DNA of 64,000 nt from Marinobacterium aestuarii. GTDB taxonomy: Bacteria > Pseudomonadota > Gammaproteobacteria > Pseudomonadales > Balneatricaceae. Positions within the stretch are counted from its first letter, which is position 1. Every line of letters starts with the position of its first letter. The position numbers and the translations under genes are program-made. Below the pieces are notes generated by a model, which was not told the origin of the DNA, ran no database searches, and saw only the letters and a list, made by a program, of their open reading frames with translations. The DNA lies in assembly GCF_001651805.1 (NCBI RefSeq), contig NZ_CP015839.1, positions 4,402,001-4,466,000 of the forward strand, in the 5' to 3' direction. Shown here one piece after another: positions 17,592-26,320 of this stretch.

Positions 17592-17828
17592 TCAGGCTTT
17601 GCCAGTCTCAGGTGTGATGTCTTCGAGCCAGATCGCCTCGGCGGGACAGGCTGCCGCACCTTCTCGAGCCTCTTCCTCAAGCTCGGGCGGGACTATATTG
17701 TCGTCCAGGTAGACCAAACCATCAGCATCCAGCTTGTAAATGCTGGGGCAGATGGCGGCACACAAGCCGTAACCACAGCACCGGCTGCGGTCGGCCACTA
17801 CTTGAAATCGCGCTTTCTCGGAACTCAT
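17592..17828 (-). CDS. ditA3: Small [3Fe-4S]/[4Fe-4S]-type ferredoxin (DitA3-like)
   Basis: A 78-residue ferredoxin with CCGYGLCAAICP (C17, C18, C23, C27) and a distal CP at C60. The pattern is C-x5-C-xn-CP, in which the residue at the third cluster position varies; here it is Tyr20. C27 offers a possible extra ligand, so three- or four-iron clusters are both conceivable. The dioxygenase of the dit cluster is unusual in using such a ferredoxin rather than a Rieske one. ATG at 17828 follows AAGGAG. It heads the SDR-ditC-FAH-MFS unit, and a strict dyad-1 site lies 37 bases upstream. It could alternatively serve the P450. Confidence 0.87.
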   Translation of the reverse strand: MSSEKARFQVVADRSRCCGYGLCAAICPSIYKLDADGLVYLDDNIVPPELEEEAREGAAACPAEAIWLEDITPETGKA

Positions 17829-17864
17829 ATTATTCTCCTTATCAGGTACCACCAAACAAGATAA

Positions 17865-17889
17865 TGAACACTTTTAACTCATTTGTAAA
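17865..17889. promoter_or_regulatory. Operator candidate, dyad 1 (site C) in the ditA3 promoter
   Basis: TGAACA-N13-TGTAAA with strict ACACTTTT-N8-TGTA. It is 37 bases upstream of the ditA3 start. Confidence 0.6.
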
Positions 17890-18028
17890 TATTTCGATCC
17901 AACCAGGAAGTTCTAGCTGATACCGCTAGTATAGAGCGCCAAGCTGGAGCCCTGGGTTACTTGACGCAGCCTGGACTGGCATTAAATCGCCAGGAAAAGG
18001 GCTAAAAGGCTCACAAAAGAACATAATA

Positions 18029-18053
18029 TGAACATTTTTTAAAATTATGATCA
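18029..18053. promoter_or_regulatory. Operator candidate, dyad 1 (site E)
   Basis: TGAACA-N13-TGATCA, extended to TATGAACAT and ATGATCATA arms (8 of 9 symmetrical). It is 201 bases upstream of ditA3 and 292 bases upstream of the MFS start. Confidence 0.5.
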
Positions 18054-18227
18054 TACAAAAACCCCATTGCCGTCGACAGCCATAGGCGTGCAACGCGACG
18101 CGTCACAGCTACCCGCCCTCCGCAACCTGCTCCTGCAGTACGCGCCAGAGCACAGGCGCATCCCCTTTATAGTTGTTTTTTTACTCTGAAGCAGACCGGA
18201 GCAGCATGACTAGACAGGCGACTCACA

Positions 18228-18278
18228 CTGATATATTCTGCATACGAGATTTTATTCTTATATCAGAATATCTATCAG
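18228..18278. promoter_or_regulatory. Nested inverted repeats upstream of the MFS operon, including dyad 2
   Basis: The outer arms are CTGATATATTCTG (18228-18240) and CAGAATATCTATCAG (18264-18278), which pair with a two-base offset. Inside lies ATTCT-TATATC-AGAAT at 18254-18269, the same dyad as in front of the IclR gene. It is 76 bases upstream of the MFS start. Confidence 0.5.
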
Positions 18279-18344
18279 CTGCGCAACCAAGAGATAATGC
18301 CCAGCTGCTCGGCAAAAATAAGACCCATAACAGGTGCCTGCCCG

Positions 18345-19613
18345 ATGTCCCATCCAACTAGCGACGCTGCCATTGATTTCACTGAGTTTCGGCAAGGCTG
18401 GAGAATGCTTATTCTCGCGGTCGCCGGGGTGGCGGTTAGCATCAACGCTGCACTACTGTACGGTTTTGGCACCCTGGTGCTCCCGCTGGAGCAGGCCTTC
18501 GGCTGGAGCAAGAGCGAGCTGCAGGTCTCGATCACCTTCCTCTTCGGTGGCGCCGTAATTTCCCTGCAACTGGTCGGATGGTTCAATCTGCGTCACGGCA
18601 TGAAGCGGGTCACCGTGATCTCGCTAATATTGCTGTCGCTGGGTTACCTTTTAACCACGCAGCTAACCCCATCGATCTGGTCCCTCTACCTGGCCTTTGC
18701 ATTGCTACCGATCGTCGGCATGGGAGCGCTGGCCGTAACCTGGACCCAGTTGCTCAGCCTCTGGTATGAACGCAATCGCGGCCTGGCGCTGGCAATCGGC
18801 CTCTCGGGTACCGGCCTCACCGCAGCCACTATTCCGCGCTTGCTGGCCTGGGGCATTGAGCAATGGGACTGGCGTGCAGCCTTCGTCATTCTTGCCCTGC
18901 TCAACCTGCTGCTGTTACTGCCGTTGACGCTGCTCTGGTTCAAGGTACCGGGAAGCGACATGTCAAATCAGCAACACCGGGGCAACAAACTGCCGGCGCT
19001 GCAGGGCATGAGCTTTAAGGAAGGCATGGCGTCCCGCAAGTTCTGGACCTGTAACCTGGCGCTCGGTCTGGTGATCTCCTCCATCGTCGGCATGGTCACC
19101 AGTACGGTGCCGATGCTGCAGAGTCGTGGACTGACGGCCAGCGATGCCAGCCTCATTTTCAGCGGCTTTGGCGTCTCACTGATTTTCGGCCGCCTGCTGA
19201 TCGGTTATCTGCTGGATCGCCACTGGCCTCCAGGCGTGGCCGCGATTAGCCTGGCACTGCCGGCCATCGGCTGCCTGATCTATCTCAGTGGCACCCAGGA
19301 TTTCATGCTATTGCTAAGCGCCGCCATTCTGGTGGGGTTTGGAGCCGGCGCGGAGTTCGACATCGCCGCCTTTCTCGTCGCCCGCTATTTCGGCCTGCGC
19401 GAATACGGCCGGCTGTTTGGCGTTCATCAGGGACTCAACACCGTCGCCTCGGCGCTGGCACCGCTGCTATTCGCCCTATTGCTCAGCCGCACCGGCTCCT
19501 ACTCGGCGATGCTGCTGTATTCCATGGCCTGCTGCCTTGTCGGCCCCTTGTTGTTGCTGACCCTGGGCCGCGCTCCACGTTTTTCCGCGCAGCCACTTCC
19601 CGCCCTTGCTTAA
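18345..19613 (+). CDS. MFS transporter, monocarboxylate/OFA-like
   Basis: This transporter has 422 residues and about 12 membrane helices. FGTLVLPLEQAFGWSKSELQ is in the first third and WYERNRGLALAI in the cytoplasmic loop region. I start it at ATG 18345 because the N-terminus then matches the paralogue at 23015-24289 (both have an acidic EFR-GWR lead-in). An upstream in-frame ATG at 18297 lacks support. It heads a unit with a ferredoxin and its reductase, and dyad 2 lies upstream. It is likely a permease for the acid substrate, comparable in role to DitE; the substrate is inferred. Confidence 0.88.
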   Translation: MSHPTSDAAIDFTEFRQGWRMLILAVAGVAVSINAALLYGFGTLVLPLEQAFGWSKSELQVSITFLFGGAVISLQLVGWFNLRHGMKRVTVISLILLSLGYLLTTQLTPSIWSLYLAFALLPIVGMGALAVTWTQLLSLWYERNRGLALAIGLSGTGLTAATIPRLLAWGIEQWDWRAAFVILALLNLLLLLPLTLLWFKVPGSDMSNQQHRGNKLPALQGMSFKEGMASRKFWTCNLALGLVISSIVGMVTSTVPMLQSRGLTASDASLIFSGFGVSLIFGRLLIGYLLDRHWPPGVAAISLALPAIGCLIYLSGTQDFMLLLSAAILVGFGAGAEFDIAAFLVARYFGLREYGRLFGVHQGLNTVASALAPLLFALLLSRTGSYSAMLLYSMACCLVGPLLLLTLGRAPRFSAQPLPALA

Positions 19614-19626
19614 AAGGAATCAGATA

Positions 19627-19947
19627 ATGCCCACGCTAACGCTCGTCGAACACAACGGTACCGAACACCAGGTAACTGGCGAAATTGGCCAATCGGTCAT
19701 GCAGGCGGCCATGTTTGCCTCGGTTCCCGGAATCCAGGGCGACTGCGGCGGTGCCTGCAGTTGCGCCACCTGCCACGCTTACGTCGACGATCAGTGGCAA
19801 GCACAAGTGGCTGAGGCCGAAGGAGCCGAGGCCGACATGCTGGAATATGCATCCGAGCGTCGTGCCTCGAGCCGCCTGACGTGCCAGCTGGTCATCAGCG
19901 AAGCGCTTGAGGGCCTGGTGTTGCACCTGCCCGAGTCACAATATTAA
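19627..19947 (+). CDS. [2Fe-2S] ferredoxin, putidaredoxin/adrenodoxin type
   Basis: This is a 106-residue plant/vertebrate-type ferredoxin. The cluster ligands are C40, C46 and C49 in CGGACSCATC, and a fourth Cys lies in LTCQLV near 86, the spacing of the P450-serving group. It passes electrons from the reductase encoded next to it to an oxygenase, most simply the P450 at 26321-27610. AAGGA precedes ATG 19627. The spacing to the reductase gene is 43 bases. Confidence 0.93.
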   Translation: MPTLTLVEHNGTEHQVTGEIGQSVMQAAMFASVPGIQGDCGGACSCATCHAYVDDQWQAQVAEAEGAEADMLEYASERRASSRLTCQLVISEALEGLVLHLPESQY

Positions 19948-19990
19948 ATCCCGCACTCCAGTCGCGGCACCCTAATAAGAAGGAGATTCC

Positions 19991-21226
19991 ATGTCACTCG
20001 CCTCGGTAGTAATTGTCGGCGCAGGCCAAGCCGGTTTTCAGGTCGCCACGTCTTTGCGGCAGTCCGGTTATGAAGGGCGCATCAGCCTGATTGGCGATGA
20101 ACCTGGCCTCCCTTACCAGCGCCCCCCCTTGTCCAAGGCCTATCTGCTCGGCAAGATCGGCGCCACTAACCTGCTATTTCGCCCTGAAAAATTCTACACA
20201 GAGCAACGCATCGAACTACGGCATGATCGCGCGACGGCTATCGACCGACAGAATCGACGCCTGCTGCTCGAGGGCGGAGAAGCCCTGGGTTACGATCACC
20301 TGATCCTGGCCACAGGCGCGCACAACCGCCCTCTGCCGGTCCCCGGCGCAGAGCTCGAGGGCGTATTTGGTATCAAGACCAAGGTCGATGCCGACACCCT
20401 GGCACCGCTTTCCAAACAGGCGCGCAACGTGGTGGTCATTGGTGCCGGCTTCATCGGCCTGGAGTTCGCTGCGGTGGCCGCATCCCTGGGCTGCGCGGTA
20501 CATGTACTGGAGCTGGGCGACCGGCCTATGGCGCGCGCGATCAGTCGCGAGATGTCTGAACTCTTCAGTCAGGCTCACCGCCGCTGGGGCGTTCATCTGG
20601 ACTTCCGCCAGGGCCTGACCCGGGTAATCGGCGAAAACGGCCGCGTCACCGGTGTGGAAACATCGGACGGGCGCATACTGGACGCCGACCTGGTGGTCTT
20701 CGGCATAGGCGTGATTCCCAACACCCAACTGGCAAGCGAAGCCGGCCTGGAAATCGCCAACGGGATCAAGGTCGACGCCCGCCTGCTCACATCCGATCCC
20801 CATATCTCCGCCATCGGCGATGTCGCCTGCTTCCCCTGCCTGCAGAATGACGAACAGCTGACCCGCCTCGAGTCAGTGCAGAACGCGGTGGATCACGGGC
20901 GGGCCGTGGCGGCCCGGCTGATGGGCAAACCGGCGCCCTATGTCGCACTGCCATGGTTCTGGACGGATCAGGGTGACTTGAAGCTACAGATCGCAGGCCT
21001 TTCTATCGGCTATGACAGCACAGTGGTCATCGGCTCGGTGGAGGACGCTCAAGTCTCGGTATTGTGCTTTCGCGGGGAGCAGTTAATCGCGGTCGAATCG
21101 TGCAATCGCCCCGGGGACCACCTGGCGGCACGCAAGATCCTGTCCCGCCAGCCGGCACTTGGCCCAGCGGAAGCCGCCGCGCCCGGCTTCGAGCTCAAGG
21201 TCTGGGAAGCCGCCAACCGCGATTGA
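19991..21226 (+). CDS. Ferredoxin reductase (FAD, NADH; putidaredoxin-reductase type)
   Basis: The protein is 411 residues. It has an FAD-binding VIVGAGQAGFQVA at the N-terminus, an NAD-binding VVVIGAGFIGLEFAA near residue 148, and the second FAD motif ISAIGDVACFP near 275. It takes electrons from NADH to the [2Fe-2S] ferredoxin next door, completing a class I P450 or three-component oxygenase chain. It may also reduce the DitA3-type ferredoxin, since no other reductase is visible in the window. The ribosome site is AAGGAG. Confidence 0.93.
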   Translation: MSLASVVIVGAGQAGFQVATSLRQSGYEGRISLIGDEPGLPYQRPPLSKAYLLGKIGATNLLFRPEKFYTEQRIELRHDRATAIDRQNRRLLLEGGEALGYDHLILATGAHNRPLPVPGAELEGVFGIKTKVDADTLAPLSKQARNVVVIGAGFIGLEFAAVAASLGCAVHVLELGDRPMARAISREMSELFSQAHRRWGVHLDFRQGLTRVIGENGRVTGVETSDGRILDADLVVFGIGVIPNTQLASEAGLEIANGIKVDARLLTSDPHISAIGDVACFPCLQNDEQLTRLESVQNAVDHGRAVAARLMGKPAPYVALPWFWTDQGDLKLQIAGLSIGYDSTVVIGSVEDAQVSVLCFRGEQLIAVESCNRPGDHLAARKILSRQPALGPAEAAAPGFELKVWEAANRD

Positions 21227-21237
21227 TCCCCCTGGCG

Positions 21238-21260
21238 CCGCGCCCGTAACCGGGGCGCGG
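21238..21260. other. GC-rich hairpin between reductase and MFS genes
   Basis: Arms CCGCGCCC and GGGCGCGG with a seven-base loop and no T-run. It may act as an mRNA-stability or partial-termination element within the operon. Confidence 0.35.
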
Positions 21261-21303
21261 TGCGCGCCTCGGGACACATACAGAACCCGCAAGGCGACGA
21301 CGG

Positions 21304-22512
21304 ATGAATGTCAGTACGAAACCCCTTCCAGCCGGCCTGTCGATTATGTCGATCGTCTGCTTCAATTTTGTCTCCTATATAGGTAACGGGCTGCCGCTGG
21401 CCGTGCTGCCTGGTCATGTACTGAATACCCTGGGATTCGGCAGCACCATGGCCGGCCTGGTGATAGGCGTGCAATACCTGACGACCCTGCTTTCGCGCCC
21501 ACTGGCCGGACAGCTGGCCGACCGCTTCGGCGCCAAGCGCACTGTGATGACGGGGCTCGCCATCCTCACGGGCAGCGGCCTGCTGACCGCAGTGGCGATC
21601 ATTCTGCCGACGTCCCCCTGGGGCTGCCTGGCACTCCTGATGGCCGGCCGGATCCTCCAGGGCATAGCGTCGGCCCTGATATCCACGCCCAGCTGCAGTT
21701 GGGCCATAGGCCTGCATGGCCCCTCACGCACCGCGCAGGTCATGTCCTGGAACGGTATCGCCGCCTACGGCGGCACGGCCATAGGCGCACCGCTGGGCGT
21801 GCTGATACGCGATCACCTCGGGCTTGCCGGCATCGGTGTCTGTATTACCCTGCTCGGTTTCATGCCCCTGCTGTTCGCCCGGACCAGACGCCCGGCACCC
21901 TTGCTGCCAGGCGTGCGGCTACCCTTTCGCAGCGTTTTCATGGCTGTGCTGCCCAACGGTCTCGCCGTCGCCTGCAGCTCGGCGGGGTTCGGCAGCTTGA
22001 CCGCCTTCATCGCCCTGTACTTCGACAGCCTGGGGTGGGACAACGCGGCCTACTGCCTGAGCGCCTTCGGTGTCGCTTTTATCCTAACCAGACTGGCCTC
22101 ACCCAATGCGCTGCCGCGCTTTGGCGCCTACCGGGTGGTCAGGGTCTGCATGGCAGTGCAGACTCTGGGGCTGCTGCTCGTCTGGCTGGCGCCCTCACCC
22201 CTGGTGGCAATCCTCGGCTCCGCACTGACCGGCCTGGGTGTTTCCTGGGTCTATCCGGGACTGGCGGTGGAAACCCTGGCGCGCACACCGGAGGCCAATC
22301 GCAATTCGGCCCTGAGCACGCTTTCGCTGTTCTTCGATCTGGCAGTGGGACTGGCGGGGCCGGTGATGGGGCTGGTCGTTGCCGGATTCGGCCTGGCACA
22401 GGTGTTCTTCTGCTCGGCCCTGTTATCAGCCATGGGTTGTGCGCTGGTGCTGAGCCTGCATTGGCGTCAGCCCGCAGCTCAATCTGCAGAGACCCTAAAA
22501 ACACCCGGCTAA
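21304..22512 (+). CDS. MFS transporter, YhhS/YfcJ-like
   Basis: This transporter has 402 residues and about 12 helices. The cytoplasmic-loop motif GQLADRFGAKRTVMTG is near residue 75. It resembles the UPF0226 (YhhS/YfcJ) group rather than the two OFA-like transporters nearby. It is the last gene of the MFS-ferredoxin-reductase unit, 77 bases after the reductase. An efflux role is plausible. The ribosome site is weak, and ATG at 21304 is the first in frame. Confidence 0.87.
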   Translation: MNVSTKPLPAGLSIMSIVCFNFVSYIGNGLPLAVLPGHVLNTLGFGSTMAGLVIGVQYLTTLLSRPLAGQLADRFGAKRTVMTGLAILTGSGLLTAVAIILPTSPWGCLALLMAGRILQGIASALISTPSCSWAIGLHGPSRTAQVMSWNGIAAYGGTAIGAPLGVLIRDHLGLAGIGVCITLLGFMPLLFARTRRPAPLLPGVRLPFRSVFMAVLPNGLAVACSSAGFGSLTAFIALYFDSLGWDNAAYCLSAFGVAFILTRLASPNALPRFGAYRVVRVCMAVQTLGLLLVWLAPSPLVAILGSALTGLGVSWVYPGLAVETLARTPEANRNSALSTLSLFFDLAVGLAGPVMGLVVAGFGLAQVFFCSALLSAMGCALVLSLHWRQPAAQSAETLKTPG

Positions 22513-22626
22513 CGCTTTAGTGTCCCGCACCAGCAAGCTGGAGTTACCCGAAGTTGGGCCACGCGCCGCAAGGCCCCGCGGCCTTACCGCTCGAGCGCGG
22601 CCCATCACCGCGCCCTCTGTGTCCTG

Positions 22627-22977
22627 TCAGACTTTGATGAAATAACGCACCCAGAGCCTGCCGTCCTGGAAGCGGTACAGTTCCATGGTTTCAATACCGC
22701 CACTGCCATCGCGCAAGGCGTTGCGATGATGACAGGCGGCTTCCTCACCATTAATGATGGTTTCCTTGACCTCGACACGAAAACGCGGCTGCTGGTTTTC
22801 CCACATGCCTTCCAGAATCTGCCAGGGGTCCGTTGGCAAGGGACGACCGACATACTCGATGCTCAGGCCAGCGGGCGACACACTGCGGTAATGCGCGAAG
22901 AACCCTTCTTTGTCACCCTTGTTCCAGCATTCAACCTGGCCATGCAGGAACTGCTCAATAGCGTCTTTTGCACTCAT
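22627..22977 (-). CDS. SnoaL/NTF2-like small protein
   Basis: This 116-residue protein has the cystatin-like alpha+beta pattern of NTF2/SnoaL proteins: an N-terminal helix with HGQVECWNKGDKEGFFAHY, then strands ending in ELYRFQDGRLWVRYF. Members are isomerases, dehydratases or small hydrolases acting on cyclic substrates. No catalytic set can be assigned with confidence. It is last in the flavoenzyme-P450-unknown-SDR-MFS unit. A strong GAGGAGAG lies before ATG. Confidence 0.8.
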   Translation of the reverse strand: MSAKDAIEQFLHGQVECWNKGDKEGFFAHYRSVSPAGLSIEYVGRPLPTDPWQILEGMWENQQPRFRVEVKETIINGEEAACHHRNALRDGSGGIETMELYRFQDGRLWVRYFIKV

Positions 22978-23014
22978 AGCTCTCTCCTCGATTTACATTG
23001 GTCTCGCACGCCCG

Positions 23015-24289
23015 TTAGGCATGCTGTTGTTGGCCCACCACCCTTGCTGTCGGCCTTAGCCAGAACAGAATCGACGGGCCTATGATGGCGCAGGCCAGGC
23101 AGCACAGCAGTAACGCCGAATAACCACCGTAGGCTTCATAGAGGCGGCCAAAAAAAATCGGCATCAGGCCGCTGCAGATGGTGACCAGCGCCAGGTGCAG
23201 ACCGAAGATCCGCGCGTAATCGCGCAGCCCGAAATAACGCGCCATCAGGAAGGCCGCCAGGTCGAATTCCGCACCGGCACTGGCACCAATGCACAGGGTC
23301 GCGAGCACCAGCAGCGCCATGCTCTGCACGCCGCCAAACAGGAAAATTACACAGCCAATGGCCGGCAGCGCCAGACTAACCGCCGCGACCAGGATAGGCC
23401 TGTAGCGATCCAGCAGATAGCCCACCAGCAGGCGCCCGGCAATGATGGAAACACCGAAACTGCTGAAAATCTGGCTCGCCGCCTGAGCGGAAAGCCCCTT
23501 GCTCTGCAGCATCGGCACTATATTGGTGACCATGCCTACGGTCAGGCACACCGACAGAATCAGGGCGATATTGAAACTCCAGTACAGCGGCGAGCGCAGC
23601 ACCTGACGGTAGCAAGTCCCCCCCAGCGGCGGTCCGGTCTCAGCGCCCATGGGCAAGCCTGAGGCCCGTTCGTTCGGCAAGCGCAGCCAGAACAGGGCCA
23701 TCGGCAGGGTAAGCAGCAGCGGCATTGCCGCCAGGGTGAAAAAGCCCGCCTGCCAGCCGAACTGCGCGATCAGCCGCTCCAGCAGTAGCGGCAGCACCAC
23801 TGCCATGAGTCCGGTACCACAGAGAATGACTGCCAGGGCCAGGCCGCGGTTGCGTTCGAACCACAGGTTCACCAGTTGCGTCCAACTGATGGCGATGGTC
23901 CCGGCGCAGACCAGCGGCATGGCGAAGTACGCCAGGTACAGCCAGCCGATGGAATGCTCGATCCGGGTGATCGCCGCATAGCCGATGACCTGCAGCACGA
24001 TAGAGACGATCGCCACTCGCCGCAGGCCGAAGCGGCGGTAGAGGGGGCCGACCAGTTGGGTAGAGATGGCCACACCGGCGAACAAAAAGGTGATAGACGC
24101 CTGCAGATCACCCCGGCTCCAGCCAAAGGCCTGTTCGAGGGGGATCACCAGGGTGCCGAAACCGTATAGCAGGCCCACGCTGATGCTGGTGCAGATACCG
24201 GCCAGGCCGAGCAGGAGCACGCGCCAGCCACGCCTGAACTCGCCGAGGTCAATGGCGACTTTGTTTGTCGAAGGGGATGTGTCAGTCAT
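23015..24289 (-). CDS. MFS transporter, paralogue of the one at 18345
   Basis: This transporter has 424 residues and about 12 helices. It is clearly related to the transporter at 18345-19613, with shared LLYGFGTLV-PLEQAFGWS, WTQL-LW-ERNRGLALA and AGAEFD-AAFL-ARYFGLR stretches. Two copies may handle different congeners or different intermediates. AGGAG precedes ATG. It follows an SDR by 57 bases in the same orientation. Confidence 0.9.
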   Translation of the reverse strand: MTDTSPSTNKVAIDLGEFRRGWRVLLLGLAGICTSISVGLLYGFGTLVIPLEQAFGWSRGDLQASITFLFAGVAISTQLVGPLYRRFGLRRVAIVSIVLQVIGYAAITRIEHSIGWLYLAYFAMPLVCAGTIAISWTQLVNLWFERNRGLALAVILCGTGLMAVVLPLLLERLIAQFGWQAGFFTLAAMPLLLTLPMALFWLRLPNERASGLPMGAETGPPLGGTCYRQVLRSPLYWSFNIALILSVCLTVGMVTNIVPMLQSKGLSAQAASQIFSSFGVSIIAGRLLVGYLLDRYRPILVAAVSLALPAIGCVIFLFGGVQSMALLVLATLCIGASAGAEFDLAAFLMARYFGLRDYARIFGLHLALVTICSGLMPIFFGRLYEAYGGYSALLLCCLACAIIGPSILFWLRPTARVVGQQQHA

Positions 24290-24346
24290 AGAGTAACTCC
24301 TGACGCGGCCGGTCAGCCCGCGGACCGGCTGCGCAAAACGGGTTCA

Positions 24347-25132
24347 TTACGCCTTGAGGACGTCGTCCACTTTTGGCATGGCAACCATGGTGGCGCCGCC
24401 GTCGACCAGCAACGAGGTGCCCGTTATATAGGACGCCTCGCTGGACGTCAGGAAGAGTGCGGCCGAAGCGATGTCCGCCGACTCGCCCAGTCGCGCTACC
24501 GGAAAGTGGGCCGCCAACTTGTGTGGCAAGTCATCACCTAGGGTATGCAGCATATGATCGGTGCCGATTAAGCCAGGTTCGATCACATTAACCAGAATAT
24601 TCAGTGCACCGAACTCCACCGCCAGGCCACGGGCAAAGGCATTCATGAATGCCTTGCTGGAGCCGTAAGGGATCAATGTCGGGGTGTACTTGCGGTTGGC
24701 CTCGCCGGAGGAAATAAAAATGATCCGCCCCTTGTCCTGTGCTCTGCAAAGGTACGGAGCCGCGTCCTTGGCAAGCCAGAACAACGATTGAATATTGCTG
24801 CGCACTATGTGATCGAAGGTGTCATCTGACATTTCGCTGATCAGGCCGCGAGCCGTATCGGCCGCGCAGTGCACCAGGATATCCAGGGCACCGAAGGTCT
24901 CGACCGCGCCCTCGATCATGGATTTGATCGCCGCGCGGTCGGCGATATCGCCGCCCACTAGGCAGGCCTGTGCGCCAAGCGCCAGGATCTGTGCGATGGT
25001 TTCTTCGCCGTACTTTGCGGTGCGGGCAGAGACCACCACCTGCGCGCCCTCCCGGGCATAGGCCAAGGCGATGGCGCGGCCCATGCCACGGCCGGCACCG
25101 GTGACGAGCACGACCTTGTCTTTGTATCTCAT
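24347..25132 (-). CDS. SDR-family oxidoreductase
   Basis: This SDR has 261 residues from ATG 25132 (AGAAGG upstream). The cofactor motif is TGAGRGMGRA and the catalytic residues are in FISSGEAN and YGSSK. The classical tetrad looks intact. It belongs to the flavoenzyme-P450 unit, so it may oxidise an alcohol made by the P450 to a ketone, for example a 7-hydroxy to 7-oxo conversion in an abietane. That step is inference. Confidence 0.88.
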   Translation of the reverse strand: MRYKDKVVLVTGAGRGMGRAIALAYAREGAQVVVSARTAKYGEETIAQILALGAQACLVGGDIADRAAIKSMIEGAVETFGALDILVHCAADTARGLISEMSDDTFDHIVRSNIQSLFWLAKDAAPYLCRAQDKGRIIFISSGEANRKYTPTLIPYGSSKAFMNAFARGLAVEFGALNILVNVIEPGLIGTDHMLHTLGDDLPHKLAAHFPVARLGESADIASAALFLTSSEASYITGTSLLVDGGATMVAMPKVDDVLKA

Positions 25133-25229
25133 CGACAGCCTTCTCTTATTTTTTGCTGCTAAAGGCTCCCGCGGCACTCAGACCGACGGGAGGCACATCG
25201 TCGTTATTTCTCGGGTAGTAGGCTGGGCT

Positions 25230-26261
25230 TCAGAGATCCCGGCCCGGCACATTGCGTGCCGAACCATTGCGCCGGTCGGACTCGCCCCAGCCCAGCCAGT
25301 GCGATGGCTCGCGGGTATCACCCACCCGGCGCCAGCGCCCTTCCTGCTGCGCGGTGATCGGGAAGCCGCCGACGAAGTCGATCATTTCGCCCCTGGGGTC
25401 AGGAAGGAACTCCCACTCTTCCTTGCCGTCGAGCAGGATACCCGCCGACGCCAGGAAGTAACTGCCATCCTTGTGGGTAGTCTGCCCTTCAATATCAGTG
25501 GTCACCCGCACGTCACCCTTATCGTTGGTGAAGATGGCGTAACCGAGGTGATCATGGCCAACCATGAAGGACCCTGCGTCCCAACTGCCGTCTTTGTACA
25601 CGGTAACGAACGACCACCAGATGACGTGCTTGTTGTTGTTGACCACCAGATCCTTCTTGAAGTGAATGGCCCCTCCTTCAGCCATGTAGAACTGGTCGAG
25701 CGCCATTGCCCCTTTCACCCGCTTGCCTTCGCAGACACCGGAGAGTTCCCACAGCTGCGACACATAGAAGGTGCCCCACTCCACCCCCGGCAAATACCAC
25801 TGCAGGCCCGGCCCGAGCAGCCGGCCTTCCAGCTCGAACAGCCCCTCCTCCCGCCATGTCAGACGCTCGCTGTTGGCGCTGATCTCCCAGCCGTTGCCGG
25901 CCTCACCGGGCTGGCTGGCCCAGCGCACGGTGTCGCCATCAAGGGTCTGCTGCGGCATGGGGGTCAGTGCCTGCAGGGCCATTTTCGCGTGATCCATGCG
26001 CAGGTTGACGCCATCGACATGATTATTCAGGTAGAAAAACTTGGTCGGGTTAGGCGTGCCGCCAGGCGCCAGTAGCGAGCGCACGAACGAATAGATGTTG
26101 CCGTCCTCGTCGCGCACCGAACCAAAGGGCGAGGACTTGCTCAATTGCAGCCCGAAGAAGCCGCGGCTGCCGCCCATCGCCGCGCCGCTGACCTGGTGCG
26201 GGCCGACCAGTTGCTGAAAGCCGAAGTCGCCGCGCTCGGGAATTGTCTTGAAAGTTTTCAT
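25230..26261 (-). CDS. Unrecognised protein encoded next to the P450
   Basis: I do not recognise this family with confidence. The 343 residues have no signal peptide or membrane helix and are rich in Trp, Gly and Asp. Repeated WY/WW-type strands (GLQWYLPGVEWG, KHVIWWSFVTVYKDGSW) suggest a beta-rich, lipocalin or AttH/CrtC-like fold. Single His and Asp residues such as in NNHVDGVNLRMDH and VGHDHLGY could form an active site. It sits between the P450 and an SDR in one unit and is likely soluble. ATG at 26261 has the better ribosome site (AAGAG); one at 26270 is possible. A hydratase or isomerase for a terpenoid is a guess. Confidence 0.8.
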   Translation of the reverse strand: MKTFKTIPERGDFGFQQLVGPHQVSGAAMGGSRGFFGLQLSKSSPFGSVRDEDGNIYSFVRSLLAPGGTPNPTKFFYLNNHVDGVNLRMDHAKMALQALTPMPQQTLDGDTVRWASQPGEAGNGWEISANSERLTWREEGLFELEGRLLGPGLQWYLPGVEWGTFYVSQLWELSGVCEGKRVKGAMALDQFYMAEGGAIHFKKDLVVNNNKHVIWWSFVTVYKDGSWDAGSFMVGHDHLGYAIFTNDKGDVRVTTDIEGQTTHKDGSYFLASAGILLDGKEEWEFLPDPRGEMIDFVGGFPITAQQEGRWRRVGDTREPSHWLGWGESDRRNGSARNVPGRDL

Positions 26262-26320
26262 CAGGATCATCTCTTATCGTTATCGTCGACAGTCACGTAT
26301 GACAGATGGGATAGCGACGC

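Larger units (their letters stand above)
17829..18344. other. Divergent promoter region between ditA3 and the MFS-ferredoxin operon
   Basis: These 516 bases have no credible gene. They contain two dyad-1 sites (C and E), one dyad-2 site at 18254, and a larger imperfect inverted repeat at 18228-18278. The stretch 18060-18175 shows nothing recognisable. Confidence 0.65.
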
